A DNA stretch of 7,213 bases from Alphaproteobacteria bacterium (lineage in GTDB: Bacteria; Pseudomonadota; Alphaproteobacteria; Micavibrionales; SZUA-601), in assembly GCA_028290805.1 (NCBI GenBank), contig JAQGJA010000032.1, positions 1 through 7,213 of the forward strand, read 5' to 3'. This document shows positions 5,171 to 7,213 of this stretch, in pieces. The translations under genes and the position numbers were made by a program. The notes under the pieces were generated by a model. That model worked only from the letters and a program-made list of their open reading frames with translations, searched no databases and was not told where the DNA came from. How positions within the stretch are numbered: the first letter of the stretch is position 1; every line of letters starts with the position of its first letter.

Positions 5171-6459
5171 GCCGCATTCTTCAACGTCGCCCGATACGCC
5201 AAAATCCGCGCCTCGACCTCCGGCCTAAAATGCTTCATCAGCGCTTGAATTGGCCAAGCCGAGGCGTCGCCGTGGGCGCAGATGGTGTGGCCTTCGATTT
5301 CCTTGGAGACGTCCAGCAGCATGTCGATTTCCTGGAGTTCGGCATTGCCGGTAACCAGTCGGTTCATCACGCGCATCATCCAGCCCGTGCCCTCGCGGCA
5401 GGGCGTGCACTGGCCGCAGGATTCATGGGCGTAGAAACGCGCCAGGCGTGCAATAATGCGCACGACATCAGTGGATTTATCCATGACGATCAGGCCGCCC
5501 GTGCCGAGCGACGATCCGGCGGCTTTGAGGCCTTCGTAATCCATCGGCACATCGGTGCATAAATGGGCGGGCAGAATGGGGGTAGACGATCCGCCGGGAA
5601 TGACGGCCTTTAAATTATCCCAGCCGCCGCGTACGCCGCCGCCATGGGTTTCGATCATGGTCTTCATGGGCAGGCCCATGGCCTCTTCGACATTGCAGGG
5701 CGTGTTCACATGGCCCGAAATGCAATAGAGTTTCGTGCCCTTGCTTTTTTCCGTGCCGAAGGAGGCAAACCATGCCCCGCCGCGGCGCAAAATATCGGGC
5801 ACCGACGCAATGGTTTCCACATTATTCACCGTGGTCGGCGAGGCATAAAGCCCGGCCATCGCCGGAAAGGGCGGCTTGTTGCGGGGCATGCCGCGATTGC
5901 CCTCCAGGCTTTCAAGCAAAGCGGATTCTTCGCCGCAAATATAGGCGCCCGCACCGCGATGCACGGCGATGTCGAAATCCCAGCCGGAACCGGCCGCGTT
6001 TTTGCCAAGCAATCCGGCTTCATAGGCTTCGGCAATGGCCTGGTTGGTTTCGGACGCTTCGTTGTAAAATTCACCGCGAATGTAAATATAAGCCTGATGC
6101 GCGCCGATGGCGAAAGCGGCCAGCAATGCGCCTTCGATCAGTTTATGCGGTTCGTTACGCAGAATGTCGCGGTCTTTACAGGTGCCGGGTTCGGATTCGT
6201 CGGCATTGATGATCAGATAATGCGGCTTGTCCGAAGGTTTCGGCATAAAGCTCCACTTCATGCCAGTCGGGAAACCCGCCCCGCCCCGCCCGCGCAGGCC
6301 CGATTGCTTCATCTCTTCGATGATCGCATCCTTGCCTTTTTCAATTAGCGCTTTGGTATTGTCCCAGGCCCCGCGTTTGCGCGCCGCCTCTAAACTGAAG
6401 CTTTGGAAACCATAGAGATTGGTAAAAATGCGGTCTTTATCCTGGAGAAGATCAACCAT
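5167..6459 (-). CDS. nuoF: NADH-quinone oxidoreductase subunit F (NuoF, 51 kDa-type)
   Basis: Catalytic NADH dehydrogenase subunit of complex I: it binds NADH and FMN and passes electrons to the 4Fe-4S cluster N3. It is located at the tip of the cytoplasmic arm. The 430-residue length is typical. The glycine-rich nucleotide-binding motif GRGGAGFPTGMKW is at 57-69 and NADESEPGTCKDRD at 85-98. The FMN-site motif GAGAYICGEESALLESLEG is at 169-187. C348, C351, C354 (SCGQCTPC) and C394 (HTICAHGD) are the N3 ligands. The start codon lies inside the end of nuoE (8-base overlap), implying translational coupling; no strong ribosome-binding site is seen. The stop overlaps the next gene by four bases. 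All expected motifs are present, so the protein should be active. Confidence 0.98.
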   Translation of the reverse strand: MVDLLQDKDRIFTNLYGFQSFSLEAARKRGAWDNTKALIEKGKDAIIEEMKQSGLRGRGGAGFPTGMKWSFMPKPSDKPHYLIINADESEPGTCKDRDILRNEPHKLIEGALLAAFAIGAHQAYIYIRGEFYNEASETNQAIAEAYEAGLLGKNAAGSGWDFDIAVHRGAGAYICGEESALLESLEGNRGMPRNKPPFPAMAGLYASPTTVNNVETIASVPDILRRGGAWFASFGTEKSKGTKLYCISGHVNTPCNVEEAMGLPMKTMIETHGGGVRGGWDNLKAVIPGGSSTPILPAHLCTDVPMDYEGLKAAGSSLGTGGLIVMDKSTDVVRIIARLARFYAHESCGQCTPCREGTGWMMRVMNRLVTGNAELQEIDMLLDVSKEIEGHTICAHGDASAWPIQALMKHFRPEVEARILAYRATLKNAA

Positions 6460-7108
6460 TTTGCACCATGTCTTTCAAAGTTGTCGGACCTGTTACAGGG
6501 CATGAACCCATGCGCCCCGTTTGCGAGCCCGTCTTAGGCTTTTGCCCGCTGCGCAACGCTTCGATAATGTCGATGACGCGTTCGGGCGACAAATCTTCGT
6601 AATAATCGTCGTTGATCTGGATCACCGGCGCATTGACACAGGCGCCCAGGCATTCCACGTCTTTCATGGTGAACAACCCGTCCGGGGTCGTCTGCTCGAA
6701 ATCGATACCCAGATGGGCACGGAAGGTATTGACGATCACGTCGGAACCAATGCCGCCCAGCATGCAGGGGCTGGTCGTGCAGATCTGGATCAGATATTTG
6801 CCGACCGGATGCAGATTATACATGGTGTAAAACGTAGCGACTTCATAAACCTTGATTGGAGGGACGCCGACGATGCGGGCCACCTCATCCATCGCCGCGC
6901 GCGGAACCCAGCCGCCGCCTTCTTCATAAGGGCCATAGGGCCCACGTTCCGCAACCTGCACCTGGGCCAGATGCAGCAAAGGCATCACTGTGCTTTTATG
7001 GCGGCCTGCCGGGTATTTAGCGAAGATTGCATGGATTTTCTCCATGTTTTGCGGCGTAAAGCTGAATTTTTCAGGCTGGTATTCGTGATGAAGCTGGGCG
7101 GTTTTCAT
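6452..7108 (-). CDS. nuoE: NADH-quinone oxidoreductase subunit E (NuoE, 24 kDa-type)
   Basis: Thioredoxin-like 2Fe-2S subunit of the complex I N-module that binds NuoF and carries cluster N1a, on the cytoplasmic side. The 218-residue protein has the four ligands C110, C115 (CTTSPC), C153 and C157 (CLGAC). They sit within a very conserved mitochondrial-type region (VYEVATFYTMYNLHPVGKY, ending in PVIQINDDYYEDL). The C-terminal GRMGSCP...TTLKD segment corresponds to the GRFSCEPAGGLTSL tail of the human protein. Compared with human and E. coli NuoE, there is an extra stretch of about 12 residues rich in Gly, Tyr and Pro at about 52-65, between the HLAQVQ helix and GWVPRAAM. The ATG start gives the expected length, though no strong ribosome-binding site precedes it. 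It is the first gene of the nuoE-nuoF unit in this window. Confidence 0.97.
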   Translation of the reverse strand: MKTAQLHHEYQPEKFSFTPQNMEKIHAIFAKYPAGRHKSTVMPLLHLAQVQVAERGPYGPYEEGGGWVPRAAMDEVARIVGVPPIKVYEVATFYTMYNLHPVGKYLIQICTTSPCMLGGIGSDVIVNTFRAHLGIDFEQTTPDGLFTMKDVECLGACVNAPVIQINDDYYEDLSPERVIDIIEALRSGQKPKTGSQTGRMGSCPVTGPTTLKDMVQNG

Positions 7109-7213
7109 GTCAGAGACGACTCTTATAAGCGATAAAGTGCCGCCATTTTAACGCATTTTAGGAAATGGGAAAGGACGAAATTAGCCTCTACCTTACAGCT
7201 AGATAATGCTGAC
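7109..7213. promoter_or_regulatory. Non-coding stretch upstream of nuoE with weak promoter-like boxes
   Basis: No convincing gene is seen in these 105 bases on either strand, and the end of nuoD is not recognisable here. On the minus strand, TTAAAA (7146-7151) and TATAAG (7122-7127) are 18 bases apart and could be a promoter, but the -10 lies only 13 bases from the ATG, which would leave almost no leader. Two TAAAATG copies lie close together (about 7144-7162). The region may be a spacer inside a longer nuo transcript or the promoter of a nuoE-led unit. Confidence 0.3.

Noticed and set aside
5644..6348. 234-codon plus-strand open frame opposite nuoF
   Set aside because: It is antisense to conserved NuoF motifs, with no ribosome-binding site or protein-like pattern of its own.
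6521..7135. 204-codon plus-strand open frame opposite nuoE
   Set aside because: It covers nuoE completely on the other strand, and all the family evidence supports the minus-strand reading.
7109..7213. Possible short coding ends (for example the tail of nuoD or a small ORF)
   Set aside because: The one minus-strand frame open across most of the region ends in TAA about 20 bases before nuoE and does not resemble the NuoD C-terminus; plus-strand frames are very short.

Overview
The window carries part of a bacterial respiratory complex I (NADH:quinone oxidoreductase, nuo) locus. The three genes of the NADH-oxidising N-module, nuoE, nuoF and nuoG, all lie on the minus strand and read right to left. 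NuoG lacks the extra N7 cluster ligands, and all three proteins resemble the mitochondrial 24, 51 and 75 kDa subunits. This points to an Alphaproteobacterium; the mixed base composition and several small exported proteins of no recognisable family do not allow a firmer placement.

Layout from right to left. 7109-7213 is a short non-coding stretch upstream of nuoE. nuoE (7108-6452) overlaps nuoF (6459-5167) by 8 bases. nuoF overlaps by 4 bases (TTGA) a TTG-started gene (5170-4571) for a 199-residue protein with two PGDY-like repeats. After 32 bases comes a cytoplasmic S66 peptidase of the LD-carboxypeptidase/MccF type (4538-3483). Its end overlaps, tail to tail, a plus-strand lipoprotein gene (2840-3514), which is preceded by a second plus-strand gene for a small exported protein (2334-2771). 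A 135-base divergent region with two dyad-symmetric sequences separates that gene from nuoG (2198-132). Thirty bases beyond nuoG, at the left edge, starts a truncated gene for another exported protein (101 to 1).

How it works together. NuoE, NuoF and NuoG form the cytoplasmic arm tip: NADH is oxidised at FMN in NuoF and electrons pass along iron-sulfur clusters in NuoF and NuoG, with an off-path 2Fe-2S cluster in NuoE. The iron-sulfur and FMN-binding motifs looked for are intact. The unusual point is that nuoF and nuoG, normally adjacent or nearly so, are about 3 kb apart. The gap holds two co-directional and two oppositely oriented accessory genes. nuoG therefore cannot easily share the nuoEF transcript and probably has its own promoter in the divergent region. 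Good sigma70-like promoters with identical -10 boxes precede both plus-strand genes. No tRNA, rRNA, CRISPR array, insertion sequence or convincing intrinsic terminator was seen.
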